Part shown: positions 41,571 through 50,078 of the stretch, in pieces
How positions within the stretch are numbered: position 1 is the stretch's first letter
Layout: the number at the start of each line of letters is the position of its first letter
Assembly (NCBI GenBank): GCA_964646625.1
Contig: CAZYHC010000002.1
Coordinates: 124,001 to 188,000, forward strand
Source of the DNA: DAOULT01 sp964646625
GTDB lineage: Bacteria > Chloroflexota > Anaerolineae > CAZYHC01
DNA: 64,000 nt
Reading direction: 5' to 3'
Notes under the pieces: generated by a model
Database searches by the model: none
What the model saw: only the letters and a program-made list of their open reading frames with translations
What the model was told of the DNA's origin: nothing
Translations under genes and position numbers: made by a program

Positions 41571-42884
41571 TCATCCGTGCCGTTCGTTGTTAGAATCCGT
41601 GTTGGCCCCGACCACCCTGGCCGCCTGCCGCGCCAACTCCACGGCGTAGTTCATCCCCCGGTCCCAGGGGTAGACCTGGCTCATGTTCGCCAGGTAGAGG
41701 CCGGGGATAGGGGTCTCCAGGGGCGGGATATTGCGGGAGTGATTCACTTCGGGCACCGGCTGGGCGTAGATCTCGGTGAACTTCCACAGGCGTCGCACCC
41801 AATCGGGGCGGAAGTCGGGGTTGATGCGCTGCAAGGCGGGGGTGAAGCGCTCCAGCATCGCCTCGGGCTCGATCTCAAAATAGGGGTGTTCGGGCGGGAG
41901 GTAGTCCCCGCAGTAGACGATGTGATCGTCGCCGTAATGCCGCCGGGAGACGTAGTTGGTATGCTCCACCAGGGACAGGAAGGGGAAGCCCTCCCGCTTG
42001 GGCAGGTTGATCCAGTAATGGCGGTCGGTGAGGGGATGGCGCAGGGCCAGCACCAGCACTACTGCGCCCAGGGACTTGAGTTGCTCCAGCCCGGCGGCGT
42101 AGTCGGCGGGAAGCTCAGGGGTGCGGTCGCCCAACATGCGGGGGGAGCAGGTAGCCAGGACGCGGTCGTACAGGTCGTGGCTCTCGCGCGTCGTCAGGCG
42201 GATCCGCTCCCCCTCGCGGCCGATCTGCCGCACGTGGGTGTTGAGACGAAGTACCGCTCCCTGGACCTGCACCCGTGCCGCCAGCTCCTCCAGGAAGGCC
42301 TGGATGCCGCCCTCAAAGTAACCCAGGCGAGTGGTGCGCTTGGCTATGCGAGCCCAGAACCAGGCCATGTTCACCTGGCGATAATATTCCTCCCCGAACT
42401 TGCCGATGAGCAACGGCTGCCAGAGGGTCTCGTAGGCCCGCCGCCCCAGGGCGCGGGAAAGCCATTCGTGGGCCGTGTAACGCTCCAGAGGGCGCCAGAA
42501 GGGCATGTAGCGGATCAGGGCCGTGACCAGCCCGAAACGCAGGCGGTCGTGCAGGGGCAGGGGGCGGAAGGTCAGGACGCGCATGGGACTGTCCAGGGGG
42601 TAGACCTGCCCCTGGTGATACACAGAGGTGATGGGACGAGGGAAGAAGAGGCGGTCGGCGAGCCCCAGTTCCCGAATGAAGTTGATGATCTCCTTATCGC
42701 TGGCAAACCAGTGATGGTAAAAGCGATCTAACGACCACGCCCAACGCTGGTCCCGAAAGCCTGCCGCCAGCCCTCCCACGTAGGGTCGGGCCTCGTACAC
42801 CGTGACCTGATGTCCCAGCCGGGTCAGATCGTAAGCCGCCGCCAGGCCGGCCGTCCCGGCCCCGATGATCCCGATATTTGACAT
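41571..42884 (-). CDS. FAD-dependent amine oxidase/protoporphyrinogen oxidase-like protein
   Basis: A 437-residue flavoprotein. The N-terminal Rossmann motif IGIIGAGTAGLAAAYDLTRL and VTVYEARPYVGGLAA bind FAD; the GIPLDSPMR-like VYPLDSPMRVLTF and C-terminal PGLYLANMSQVYPWDRGMN are typical of the NAD(P)/FAD-dependent group near phytoene desaturases and UDP-galactopyranose mutases. It lies in the PKS-UbiA cluster, so a desaturation, hydroxylation or ring oxidation of the lipid product is plausible. The exact reaction is not determined. Confidence 0.85.
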   Translation of the reverse strand: MSNIGIIGAGTAGLAAAYDLTRLGHQVTVYEARPYVGGLAAGFRDQRWAWSLDRFYHHWFASDKEIINFIRELGLADRLFFPRPITSVYHQGQVYPLDSPMRVLTFRPLPLHDRLRFGLVTALIRYMPFWRPLERYTAHEWLSRALGRRAYETLWQPLLIGKFGEEYYRQVNMAWFWARIAKRTTRLGYFEGGIQAFLEELAARVQVQGAVLRLNTHVRQIGREGERIRLTTRESHDLYDRVLATCSPRMLGDRTPELPADYAAGLEQLKSLGAVVLVLALRHPLTDRHYWINLPKREGFPFLSLVEHTNYVSRRHYGDDHIVYCGDYLPPEHPYFEIEPEAMLERFTPALQRINPDFRPDWVRRLWKFTEIYAQPVPEVNHSRNIPPLETPIPGLYLANMSQVYPWDRGMNYAVELARQAARVVGANTDSNNERHG

Positions 42885-43010
42885 AAACCTCTCACCTCTC
42901 TACAGATTCGCGCCCGGCGGTTGGGGGCGCGTCTATTTGTTCGGGAGATGCGGTCTGGCGCTCGCGGAGGGTGCCCACCAGCCACAAAGAAGTCCTAAAG
43001 TCAACATCGC

Positions 43011-43100
43011 TTAGGGAGCGCCGAGGGCAGTGTCCAGGCGGATGACCAGCAGAATCAGGGCCAGGTAGAGGTTGGAGGCGTGGAACAGTCGCCTTTCATT
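43011..43100 (-). pseudogene. C-terminal remnant of a UbiA/heme O synthase-like prenyltransferase
   Basis: On the minus strand an open stretch reads RRLFHASNLYLALILLVIRL, then DTALGAP and a stop at 43011. This is the pattern of the last helix of CtaB-type prenyltransferases. No start or upstream part remains, and frames are closed before it. A possible tail in another frame continues to about 42895. The 249-base gap between the two flavoprotein genes is otherwise empty. Confidence 0.4.
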
Positions 43101-43133
43101 AGGCTAATTGAAATATACAGCGCAATGGGCTTC

Positions 43134-44351
43134 TCATCCTGTTATCAGGGCCAGCTTTTCCCCCAGGGTAATATCGCTATAACTATAGGCCCCCGTGGCG
43201 ACTCCCATGAATTTTCGCAGCAGGCGCTCGTCCCAGCTCAGCCGCCGGATGGCCCGGTTGGTCAGCCACTCGAAGCGTGAGGCATACAGTATGAGCTGGG
43301 TGAGCTTGAGCACATCCCCGATGGCGCGGGCGCGCTCTCCGGCATACCGGGCCAGGACATCTTCCCCGAAATTCCCCCTGGCGAAGGCGTCTTTGATGAC
43401 GGGCAGGGCCGCCTTCATGCTCTTCAACGCCAGGGTCATCCCTTCGCCGGTGATGGGGTCCAGAAACCCGGCGCTGTCTCCGATCAACAGCAGCCCCGGA
43501 CGGTAGATCGGTGCTACCTTCAATCCCAGGGGCCCCACGGACAACACGGGCGGAACCAACTGGCTATCTCCGAGGCGCTCCCCGAAACCTTCCACCGATT
43601 TCAGGAAAGTTACGTACCCCTGGGCGAGGTTGCCTTTGAAGAACTTGATCAGCTTCTCTTCGAGCAGAAGGGCCACCAGGGTGAGGTCTCCATCGCAGGG
43701 GGCCACGTAGATTTCGCTATCCTTCTGGAGGATGACCTCGATGTACGAACCCGTCCCCTCGACCCCTGCCAGGTGCCCGCTCACCCCGAACCGCCTTCGG
43801 GATAGATAAGTCTTCTTGATGCCACATCGGTTGTGGAAAACCGAGCGGCTTCCGTCCGCCCCGATGGTGAGGGGAGCGCGGAAGCTCTCTGGCCGGTAGG
43901 TTTTGTTCATCGGGTGGCCTGCTACCCCCTGGATAACGGGGCCTTCCTGAAGGGCCTCGACCACCCGAAAGCCTTCCCGCACCGTCACGTTGGAGAAGGA
44001 TTTCGCTCGCTCGATGAGCAGGTGATCGAGGAGATAGCGGCGCATCACGACTCCGTGGGAGATCTCGTCCTTGCCCCGAGGGAGATCGGCCCCGGCCCAC
44101 ATTCCATCGTAGCTGCGAACCCGCAGCCCCTGGACCTTGAGCCCGCCCTGGGCAAGGATCTCCGGGAGAACGCCCAGTGACTCCAGGACGGCGGCCCCCT
44201 GCGGCATAATTCCCTCGCCGCACGGCTTGTGGCGGGGGAAGACTGCCCGGTCGAGCAGGAGGATACGATGACCCTCCTGCGCAAGGGCTATGGCGCTGGA
44301 GGTGCCTGCCACACCAGCCCCAACGATGATGATGTCATAATCCCATTTCAT
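43134..44351 (-). CDS. Geranylgeranyl reductase-family FAD oxidoreductase
   Basis: 405 residues from ATG 44351 (MKWDYDIIIVGAGVAGTSSA). FAD-binding GxGxxG, LDRAVFPRHKPCGEGIMPQG (the CGEG mark of this family) and a second FAD motif PGLLLIGDSAGFLDPITGEGM are present. Family members reduce isoprenoid chains or hydroxylate quinone-like rings; the SrsC-like hydroxylase of alkylquinone synthesis is of the same flavoprotein superfamily. It starts inside the gap of only 11 bases after the UbiA stop, so the two are almost surely coexpressed. Confidence 0.88.
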   Translation of the reverse strand: MKWDYDIIIVGAGVAGTSSAIALAQEGHRILLLDRAVFPRHKPCGEGIMPQGAAVLESLGVLPEILAQGGLKVQGLRVRSYDGMWAGADLPRGKDEISHGVVMRRYLLDHLLIERAKSFSNVTVREGFRVVEALQEGPVIQGVAGHPMNKTYRPESFRAPLTIGADGSRSVFHNRCGIKKTYLSRRRFGVSGHLAGVEGTGSYIEVILQKDSEIYVAPCDGDLTLVALLLEEKLIKFFKGNLAQGYVTFLKSVEGFGERLGDSQLVPPVLSVGPLGLKVAPIYRPGLLLIGDSAGFLDPITGEGMTLALKSMKAALPVIKDAFARGNFGEDVLARYAGERARAIGDVLKLTQLILYASRFEWLTNRAIRRLSWDERLLRKFMGVATGAYSYSDITLGEKLALITG

Positions 44352-44362
44352 TATCCGAGCCC

Positions 44363-45226
44363 TCAAGTCCCTCGCACCAGATGCCAGCCGAGGTAGGCCG
44401 AAAACCCTGTGGACATCAGATAGCCGAAGCGCATCATGCGCACGTAATTTTGTCGTATCTGGCTCTCGTCGAATTGTCGCCACCATTGATAGATCAGTCC
44501 TGCAAGCCCCAACAGGCTAACCCCTATCAGGGCGGCGTCCCAGGGGCCGCTGTAGCGCCACAGGATAAAGGCTCCCAGAATCGCGGCCGCCGTCAGGAGC
44601 ACTATGGCAAAGGGAAAGCAGAGCTCCCCCCAACGCACCGCAAAAGTGATGTCGCCTCGCTCCCGATCCTCAGCTCGCTGGTAGAGCTGGGTCAGTGGGT
44701 AGAACGCTGTAGCAATCAGCGAGGTCATCAGGAAGCCTGCTCCGGCCTTCAGCGAGAGCAAGGTCGTCCAATCGTCCTGCCCGCACAGCCACCCCCCCAT
44801 GGTGGCTCCGACGCCCATCCCGATGGATACCGTCAACAGGCTGGCCCAGGGATAGGATTTCAGCCGGATGGCCGGGTGAGAGTAGGCGGTGCTCATCGTA
44901 AACATCACTACCGAGAGGATGAATATGGGCACGTTGATGAGCAGTACCAGCCCCAGGCCAATGGCCTGGATCGCCAATGAGAAGACGAGCAAAGCGCGGG
45001 TGGGCCTGGGGGGATCCCACAACCCGCCGATGGGCCCTTCGTCCTGGTCGTAGTACGAGTTAAAGGACACCGAGCCGCCGTAGAACAAAACGTGGAAAAC
45101 GAATAACCCCAGCCAGAACTTGGGGCCGACGCGGCCCCCGGAGAGGAAGAACCCCCACAGGAAGATGGGCATCAATATAAAATGCCAGTTGAGCCGCAAG
45201 TGCAGAAAGAGGGACTTGGCGCTCAT
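44363..45226 (-). CDS. UbiA-family prenyltransferase
   Basis: A 287-residue membrane enzyme with eight to nine helices. The two Asp-rich motifs are NSYYDQDEGPIGG near residue 60 and LYQRAEDRERGDITFAVRWG near residue 187, which bind Mg-prenyl diphosphate. It attaches a prenyl chain to an aromatic or other acceptor (quinone, heme, or chlorophyll type). It is followed by the geranylgeranyl-reductase-like gene and preceded, 4 bases away, by the cytochrome b5/DUF2231 gene of the complex III region, which supports a role in making an electron-carrier lipid. Confidence 0.88.
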   Translation of the reverse strand: MSAKSLFLHLRLNWHFILMPIFLWGFFLSGGRVGPKFWLGLFVFHVLFYGGSVSFNSYYDQDEGPIGGLWDPPRPTRALLVFSLAIQAIGLGLVLLINVPIFILSVVMFTMSTAYSHPAIRLKSYPWASLLTVSIGMGVGATMGGWLCGQDDWTTLLSLKAGAGFLMTSLIATAFYPLTQLYQRAEDRERGDITFAVRWGELCFPFAIVLLTAAAILGAFILWRYSGPWDAALIGVSLLGLAGLIYQWWRQFDESQIRQNYVRMMRFGYLMSTGFSAYLGWHLVRGT

Positions 45227-45230
45227 GGCC

Positions 45231-45932
45231 TCACCTTCCCGGTGGGAACGTGAGCCTGGCCCCCAGCCAGCCCAAGGCAGTCACCACGGCGACCATGACC
45301 ACGACCAACAGGGCATAAAGCCAACCTGGTCCCTCACGGTTCACCAAAGCGGCTGGATTCGTCGTTCTTAGTGCCAGAGTTATGGCTCCCAACGCCAGCA
45401 ATACGATGGACAGGCCGATCTTACCCTTGAACAGCGGCGTGGATGCCCGCCTATAGTTGAACCACCAACTAAGGCTTCCCGTCAGGATGGCGACCGGGGC
45501 CATGATGACAGCCATCCACAGCACGTAATAACCGCTGAGCTCAAGCGATTCAGTGCCCGTGAGCAGGTACAGGACCAGGAAAACGGTTGCGGCCGCGGTC
45601 AAAGCGACGGGAAAATGCACGGCAATTGGATGTGGGTGCTGGTCTAAGAACCAGCCGAGCAAAGCGGGCAGTTCTTTCTCCGCCGGTTCTTCCCGAGGGG
45701 CAGCCAGATCGCCCACCATTGGCACCCGCTCAAAGACGCTCTCGTCGTGCGGAGCGGCGGCCAAAGAGGCGGTCAAATCCTGCCCGGCGTGGTGACGCCG
45801 GACGTGGACTCCGCCGCGCCACAAGCGGCTCTCCGATACGTCGTATACTTTCCCTTTGTAGGCCAGGAACGCCGGGCGACCTTCCTGACCATCGCTGGCG
45901 TGCAGTTCCTCTTCTTGAACGATTCTATCCAA
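45231..45932 (-). CDS. Cytochrome b5-like domain fused to a DUF2231 membrane domain
   Basis: 233 residues. An N-terminal cytochrome b5-like domain (FLAYKGKVYDVSESRLWRGG, with candidate haem His in HHAGQDLT and APHDESV) leads to a DUF2231-like domain beginning HPHPIAVHFPVALTAAATVF with four membrane helices. It lies directly downstream of the complex III cytochromes c. A role in electron transfer between membrane quinol and soluble partners is a reasonable inference, no more. Confidence 0.8.
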   Translation of the reverse strand: MDRIVQEEELHASDGQEGRPAFLAYKGKVYDVSESRLWRGGVHVRRHHAGQDLTASLAAAPHDESVFERVPMVGDLAAPREEPAEKELPALLGWFLDQHPHPIAVHFPVALTAAATVFLVLYLLTGTESLELSGYYVLWMAVIMAPVAILTGSLSWWFNYRRASTPLFKGKIGLSIVLLALGAITLALRTTNPAALVNREGPGWLYALLVVVMVAVVTALGWLGARLTFPPGR

Positions 45933-45953
45933 GTTGGGTTACCTCCGGCCTTG

Positions 45954-46388
45954 TTACTTTGTTGCCTCTTTCAAGAAAGCGATCAGTGCCTCCAACTCGT
46001 CATCCTGCAACGGGATGCCGGGCATCGCCCCGCCGCCGGTGCGTATCCACTCTTTGAGCGCATCGTCGTTGACGGGCTGGCCGTTGGGCAGCTTGTCCCT
46101 ATCGAACACCCCGGCCAGGCCCGGCCCAACCTTGGTCTCCGCGCCCAGGTCGTGGCAGAAGGAGCAGTTATCGTTGAACAGGTCCGCGCCCTGGTCGGTG
46201 GTGGCCGGGGTGGGTGGAGGGGCCTCGGTGGCCGGGGTGGATGGGGGGGTGGCGGTGGGCTGAGGCGGCAGGGTAGCCGGAATCAACGTTGGGATAGGGG
46301 TGGGCTTCAGGGACAGGGTTTGAGGGCCGGCGCAACCAGCAGCCAGCAGGAGGAGCACAATTATCAACAGGTTCAGGCCAAAGTTCAT
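45954..46388 (-). CDS. Monohaem cytochrome c lipoprotein
   Basis: 144 residues: signal with lipobox (LLLLAAGC), a Thr/Pro/Ala-rich linker of about 45 residues, then a class I cytochrome c domain with haem motif CSFCH and a Met ligand in GGGAMPGIPLQDDELEAL. It overlaps the previous cytochrome gene by 4 bases and is part of the alternative complex III operon, probably delivering electrons to an oxidase encoded elsewhere. Confidence 0.88.
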   Translation of the reverse strand: MNFGLNLLIIVLLLLAAGCAGPQTLSLKPTPIPTLIPATLPPQPTATPPSTPATEAPPPTPATTDQGADLFNDNCSFCHDLGAETKVGPGLAGVFDRDKLPNGQPVNDDALKEWIRTGGGAMPGIPLQDDELEALIAFLKEATK

Positions 46389-46918
46389 TGGAGCGTATCC
46401 TTTTCGGTTATCTGGGGTTGAAGGCTGTGCACGTGGTTGATCACGTCCCAGCGCTGTCGTTCGGTCAGATTCTCCCGCAGGGGGGGCATCACCCCCACGC
46501 CCTGGCTGATGGTCCGATAGAGAATGCTATCGGGGTATTCAGCGAAGCGCGCCTCAGTCAAATCGACTGGCCGACGAGCGCCCTCCTGCCAGAATTCGAC
46601 CACGGCCCCCTCGCCCTGACCTGCCTGGCCGTGGCACACCGCGCAATGCAGTTGATACAGGATCTCGCCCCGCTGCAACGAGACCTCGTCGGCAGGCACG
46701 GGGTTCGCCAGGGCCTTACTATCGTCGAGGTAGGCCGGCCGGGAAAGGGGCACCGCCTCCTCTGGCGGCAGACGGCGCGGCCCTTCCTGATAGTCAACCG
46801 CGGGCTGGTCCTCCATGAGGCTGGGAAAGTCTACCCCAAAGGTTTCGTAAGTGATGGACAGGATCAACAAACCGGCTACGGCGAGGATAGCCAGGGGAAT
46901 CAGAATACGACGGATCAT
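46385..46918 (-). CDS. actE: Alternative complex III monohaem cytochrome c, ActE-like
   Basis: 177 residues with an N-terminal membrane anchor (IPLAILAVAGLLILSITYE) and one haem motif CAVCH near residue 95; the Met ligand lies in GVGVMPPLRENL. It corresponds to the monohaem ActE subunit. It overlaps actD upstream and the next cytochrome downstream by 4 bases each, so the three are translationally coupled. Confidence 0.88.
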   Translation of the reverse strand: MIRRILIPLAILAVAGLLILSITYETFGVDFPSLMEDQPAVDYQEGPRRLPPEEAVPLSRPAYLDDSKALANPVPADEVSLQRGEILYQLHCAVCHGQAGQGEGAVVEFWQEGARRPVDLTEARFAEYPDSILYRTISQGVGVMPPLRENLTERQRWDVINHVHSLQPQITEKDTLQ

Positions 46919-47460
46919 AGGTCCCTCCGTTCAGGTTCATGGATGTTCTCAGCCCCCTGGGCCTCCAGGATAGCACGAGCCGCCTCTTGCTGCTCAAGCG
47001 GACAACGGAACGTCACCCCGATGCGGCCCTTGATCAGCGAGGGGTCGTAATATTGGGGGCCGGAGGATTGGAAAAAGTTCAGCCACAGCACGCCTAAAAA
47101 GGTGCCCAGGATCAGAAACAACATCGTGAACTCGTACAGAAGCACGGCCGTAGGGGGCACGGGCACGATGGGATGGACGCCAACTTGAATGACATAGAGA
47201 TGAGGCGTCACGACCGTGAAGAAAAGGCCCACCAGAAAGCCCACGATGGCGCTTCCCAGGCTTATCATAGGAAGCCTGGTCTTGAGGTGCGGTCGTCCCA
47301 GTATTCTGGAGGAATAGGGCAGGCTCGATAAAACCGTGATATCACGATCGGAGATACCGATCTCACGCAGTTGATCGAGTGTATCCGCAGTGCGGTCGAT
47401 ATCTTTGAATAATCCCATCAGAACGGTCGTCGTCGAGTCTTTTGTCGAGAGTGCAGCCAT
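46915..47460 (-). CDS. actD: Alternative complex III subunit ActD (DUF3341)
   Basis: 181 residues: a soluble N-terminal part (VLMGLFKDIDRTADTLDQLR, a ferredoxin-like fold in solved complexes), two membrane helices (LGSAIVGFLVGLFFTVVTP and TAVLLYEFTMLFLILGTFLG) and a C-terminal tail. DUF3341 is specific for this complex. It starts 12 bases after actC. Confidence 0.92.
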   Translation of the reverse strand: MAALSTKDSTTTVLMGLFKDIDRTADTLDQLREIGISDRDITVLSSLPYSSRILGRPHLKTRLPMISLGSAIVGFLVGLFFTVVTPHLYVIQVGVHPIVPVPPTAVLLYEFTMLFLILGTFLGVLWLNFFQSSGPQYYDPSLIKGRIGVTFRCPLEQQEAARAILEAQGAENIHEPERRDL

Positions 47461-47472
47461 TCGTTGTCCTCC

Positions 47473-48909
47473 CTACTCTTCCAACTCGGTCAAAGTCACC
47501 ACCGAAGCCCTGCCGATTCGCCGCAATCCATGGGCCAGTTGTCCCTCCCGTACTTCCCACACCGGTACCATCGGCACCAGGCGGGAGAGAATGGCATATA
47601 AAAGAAGGAAAGTGGCTAACGAGCCAACCGAGATGAAAACCTCCACCAGCGAAGGGGTATACGTGCCCCAGTTGAAGGGCAGGTCGTTTCTTCGCAGGAA
47701 TCCGGTAACGATAACAAAGCGCTCCAGGTACATCCCCACGTTGATGCCCAGGGCGATCAGGAAAAGGGCCACCGGCGATCTCCGGATGCGTCGATTCCAC
47801 AGGGTCAGCCAGGGCACGACGATGTTAAAGAACAACATCGCATACCAGAAGGGAGCCATCTGGCCTTTGGTCTGGATGGCGGTAATGAGGTGCCCGGCGG
47901 CGTCGCCGGCATACCATTCGGTCATGAAGTCGGCGAAGAAGAAATAGGTCCAGACGAAGGAAAAGACCAGCATCAGCTTAGCCAGGGTGTCGAAGTGCTC
48001 CTTGCGTATAAAGTAGTGCAGCTTCATGGTGGAGCGGGTGATGAACAGCACGTTGACCGCCGCTGACACGCCGGAGAAGATGGCCCCCACCACGAAATAT
48101 GGTCCAAAAATGGAACTACGCCAGCCAATTATCTTCGTCATGGCGAAGTCCCAGGCCACGATGGTGTGGACGGAAAACATCACCGGGATGATGGCAAAGG
48201 CGAACACCTTCATCGCCAGTTGCAGGTTGTGCCATTGGGTTTCGGTGCCCCGCCATCCCAGGGCCAGGAGGCGGTACAATTTCCGGCGCCATCCCGTGGT
48301 GTATTCCCGGGCCATAGCCAGGTCGGGGATGAGGGGCAGGAAGAGGTACAGGGTGCTGCCTGTCAGGTAGGAGATGATAGCCATCTCATCCCACAGGAAG
48401 GGGGAGCGGAAGTTGGGCCACAGCCCGCGCTGGTTAGGGTAGGGCAGGATCCAGTAGCCCCGCCAGGTACGGCCCACGTGAATGCCGAGGAAGGTGACGG
48501 CCACCAGAAGCGAGACCGCGGTCATCGTCTCCGCCGCACGGGTGATGGGCCGCCGAAATTCGGCCTTGAACACGCGCAGGACGGCAGAGATAAAAGTGCC
48601 GGAGTGGCTGATGCCGATCCAGAACACGAAATTGGCCAGGTACACCCCCCAGTAGACCGGCCGCCCGATGCCCGCCACGCCCATGCCCACGAAGATCTGG
48701 TAGAGCCAGCCCCCGACCAAGCCGCCGAAGGCCAACACGGCCAGCACGGCTACTACAATCCAATAGTCCAGCCCGGTGCGGTACAGCGAGTCTACGACCA
48801 TGCGGTTCATCTCCTCCTGGGGACGTGGATCCAGGAGCAGGTGTTGGCTATACTCTTCTTTCTCCTCGGGCTGTGCCTGCGCTGGTGGGGAAGCAATTTC
48901 AACTGACAT
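47473..48909 (-). CDS. actC: Alternative complex III quinol-binding subunit ActC (NrfD/PsrC family)
   Basis: 478 residues with about ten membrane helices of the NrfD/PsrC fold, which holds the quinol site. Recognisable parts are YWGVYLANFVFWIGISHSGT (helix 2-3, with the Tyr/His region), RSPFLWDEMAIISYLTGSTL and IIGWRSSIFGPYFVVGAIFS. It overlaps the ferredoxin-subunit gene by 11 bases. A second NrfD-like subunit (ActF), found in some complexes, is not in the window. Confidence 0.94.
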   Translation of the reverse strand: MSVEIASPPAQAQPEEKEEYSQHLLLDPRPQEEMNRMVVDSLYRTGLDYWIVVAVLAVLAFGGLVGGWLYQIFVGMGVAGIGRPVYWGVYLANFVFWIGISHSGTFISAVLRVFKAEFRRPITRAAETMTAVSLLVAVTFLGIHVGRTWRGYWILPYPNQRGLWPNFRSPFLWDEMAIISYLTGSTLYLFLPLIPDLAMAREYTTGWRRKLYRLLALGWRGTETQWHNLQLAMKVFAFAIIPVMFSVHTIVAWDFAMTKIIGWRSSIFGPYFVVGAIFSGVSAAVNVLFITRSTMKLHYFIRKEHFDTLAKLMLVFSFVWTYFFFADFMTEWYAGDAAGHLITAIQTKGQMAPFWYAMLFFNIVVPWLTLWNRRIRRSPVALFLIALGINVGMYLERFVIVTGFLRRNDLPFNWGTYTPSLVEVFISVGSLATFLLLYAILSRLVPMVPVWEVREGQLAHGLRRIGRASVVTLTELEE

Positions 48910-49606
48910 ACGATTCGCCTCTCTTCAGGTAAGATATTGAGGGCTCTGTCCCCCGCTCTTCCAGTAAGACGAACGCTCGATGGCTGTGGGCCAATTGTGC
49001 CACACGGCTCTCCGGGTCGTTCCGGTCGCCAAAGACCAGGGCCTCGGTAGGACAGGTCTGAACGCAGGCGGGCTGCACGTCGCCGTCCTGGAGGGTCAAG
49101 CCCTGGGCCATAGCTTCTTCCCTGGCCCGCCGAAGGCGCTGGATGCAGAAAGTGCACTTCTCCATAACCCCCCGGCGGCGCACCGTGACGTCAGGGTTGA
49201 GCTGTTCGTTCAGCGGCTCCGGGAAATCATAGTCGAACCAGTTGAACTGCCGCACTTTGTACGGGCAGTTCACGGCGCAATAACGTGTGCCCACACAACG
49301 GTTGTAGACCTGGACGTTGAGGTTCTCCTCGTTATGATAGGTGGCATACACGGGGCAGACCGGCTCGCAGGGCGCGTTATGACAGTGCTGGCACAACAGA
49401 GGCATGAAGCTGGCCTTCAGATAGGGATACTCGCCCTGCCAGTACCGCACGATCCAGATCCAGTGCAAAGCTCGGCCGTGGATGGCCTCTTCTTCGCCCA
49501 CGGTGGGCACGTTGTTTTCCGCATGGCAGGCGACCACGCAGGCCTGGCACCCGGTGCAAAGGTCCAGGTCGATCACCATGCCCCATCTGTGTTTGTCCTC
49601 GGCCAT
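48899..49606 (-). CDS. actB: Alternative complex III iron-sulfur subunit (ferredoxin half of ActB)
   Basis: About 235 residues from ATG 49606, which has GGAGGT just upstream. Four Cys clusters for iron-sulfur centres are visible: CTGCQACVVACH, CQHCHNAPCEPVCP, CVGTRYCAVNCPY and CTFCIQRLRRA with CVQTCP. In most genomes this is the C-terminal half of a single ActB or its adjacent partner. Here 2.6 kb of unrelated genes separate it from the molybdopterin-like half at 52208-54397. It would pass electrons from ActC towards the cytochromes. Confidence 0.9.
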   Translation of the reverse strand: MAEDKHRWGMVIDLDLCTGCQACVVACHAENNVPTVGEEEAIHGRALHWIWIVRYWQGEYPYLKASFMPLLCQHCHNAPCEPVCPVYATYHNEENLNVQVYNRCVGTRYCAVNCPYKVRQFNWFDYDFPEPLNEQLNPDVTVRRRGVMEKCTFCIQRLRRAREEAMAQGLTLQDGDVQPACVQTCPTEALVFGDRNDPESRVAQLAHSHRAFVLLEERGTEPSISYLKRGESYVS

Positions 49607-49639
49607 CGTCACCTCCACTTGTGAGATTATGCACAAAGG

Positions 49640-49879
49640 TCACAGTGAGTACACAGGCACAAGAATTTCGCGCTCCGCCTTTCGGCGTCCACGAATGGTC
49701 TCTTCGATCGTCTTGAGCACATTCGCTGAGTAGTAGCGCGTGCCGCATTCTGTACAGACGCCAGCAGGCACGTTCTCAACTAGCACGTACTTTCCTTCGA
49801 TCTTCCTGGTCAGATCAACTTTCTTCTCGACGATAAGCCCATCACAATATTCGCAATGTTCGCCTTCCCAAAATCCCAT
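49640..49879 (-). CDS. YgiT-type zinc-finger antitoxin-like protein
   Basis: 79 residues from ATG 49879 (MGFWEGEHCEYCDGLIVEKK). Two CxxC pairs (CEYC and CTEC) make the MqsA/YgiT zinc-binding domain, followed by YYSANVLKTIEETIRGRR. Such proteins are antitoxins of DUF4258-type toxins. The toxin just upstream is truncated, so this is probably a leftover antitoxin. Confidence 0.75.
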   Translation of the reverse strand: MGFWEGEHCEYCDGLIVEKKVDLTRKIEGKYVLVENVPAGVCTECGTRYYSANVLKTIEETIRGRRKAEREILVPVYSL

Positions 49880-49896
49880 TGCAGTTTCCCTTTCTC

Positions 49897-50078
49897 TCAT
49901 TTCCTGGGTCGGTCCTCGTAAACAGTTATGACACGGACCTTTCTCGTTTTGGTTATACGGCATACAATACCGATAGGTCGTCTATCAAGCGCTGAGCCAA
50001 CTACCTCGTATTTGCTTTCTCGAGGCCATGTTCGACGAATCTTGCCCGTTAGGATGCCATATTCTACGTCGTAATCGA
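49897..50078 (-). pseudogene. N-terminally truncated DUF4258 toxin
   Basis: The frame reads VVDYDVEYGILTGKIRRTWP and continues through EVVGSALDRRPIGIVCRITK to VRVITVYEDRPRK and a TGA at 49897. This is the second two-thirds of a DUF4258 protein. The N-terminal His-containing part and any start codon are missing; the transporter gene stops (50079) exactly where the toxin would continue. The toxin was presumably cut when the transporter gene arrived. Confidence 0.7.
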
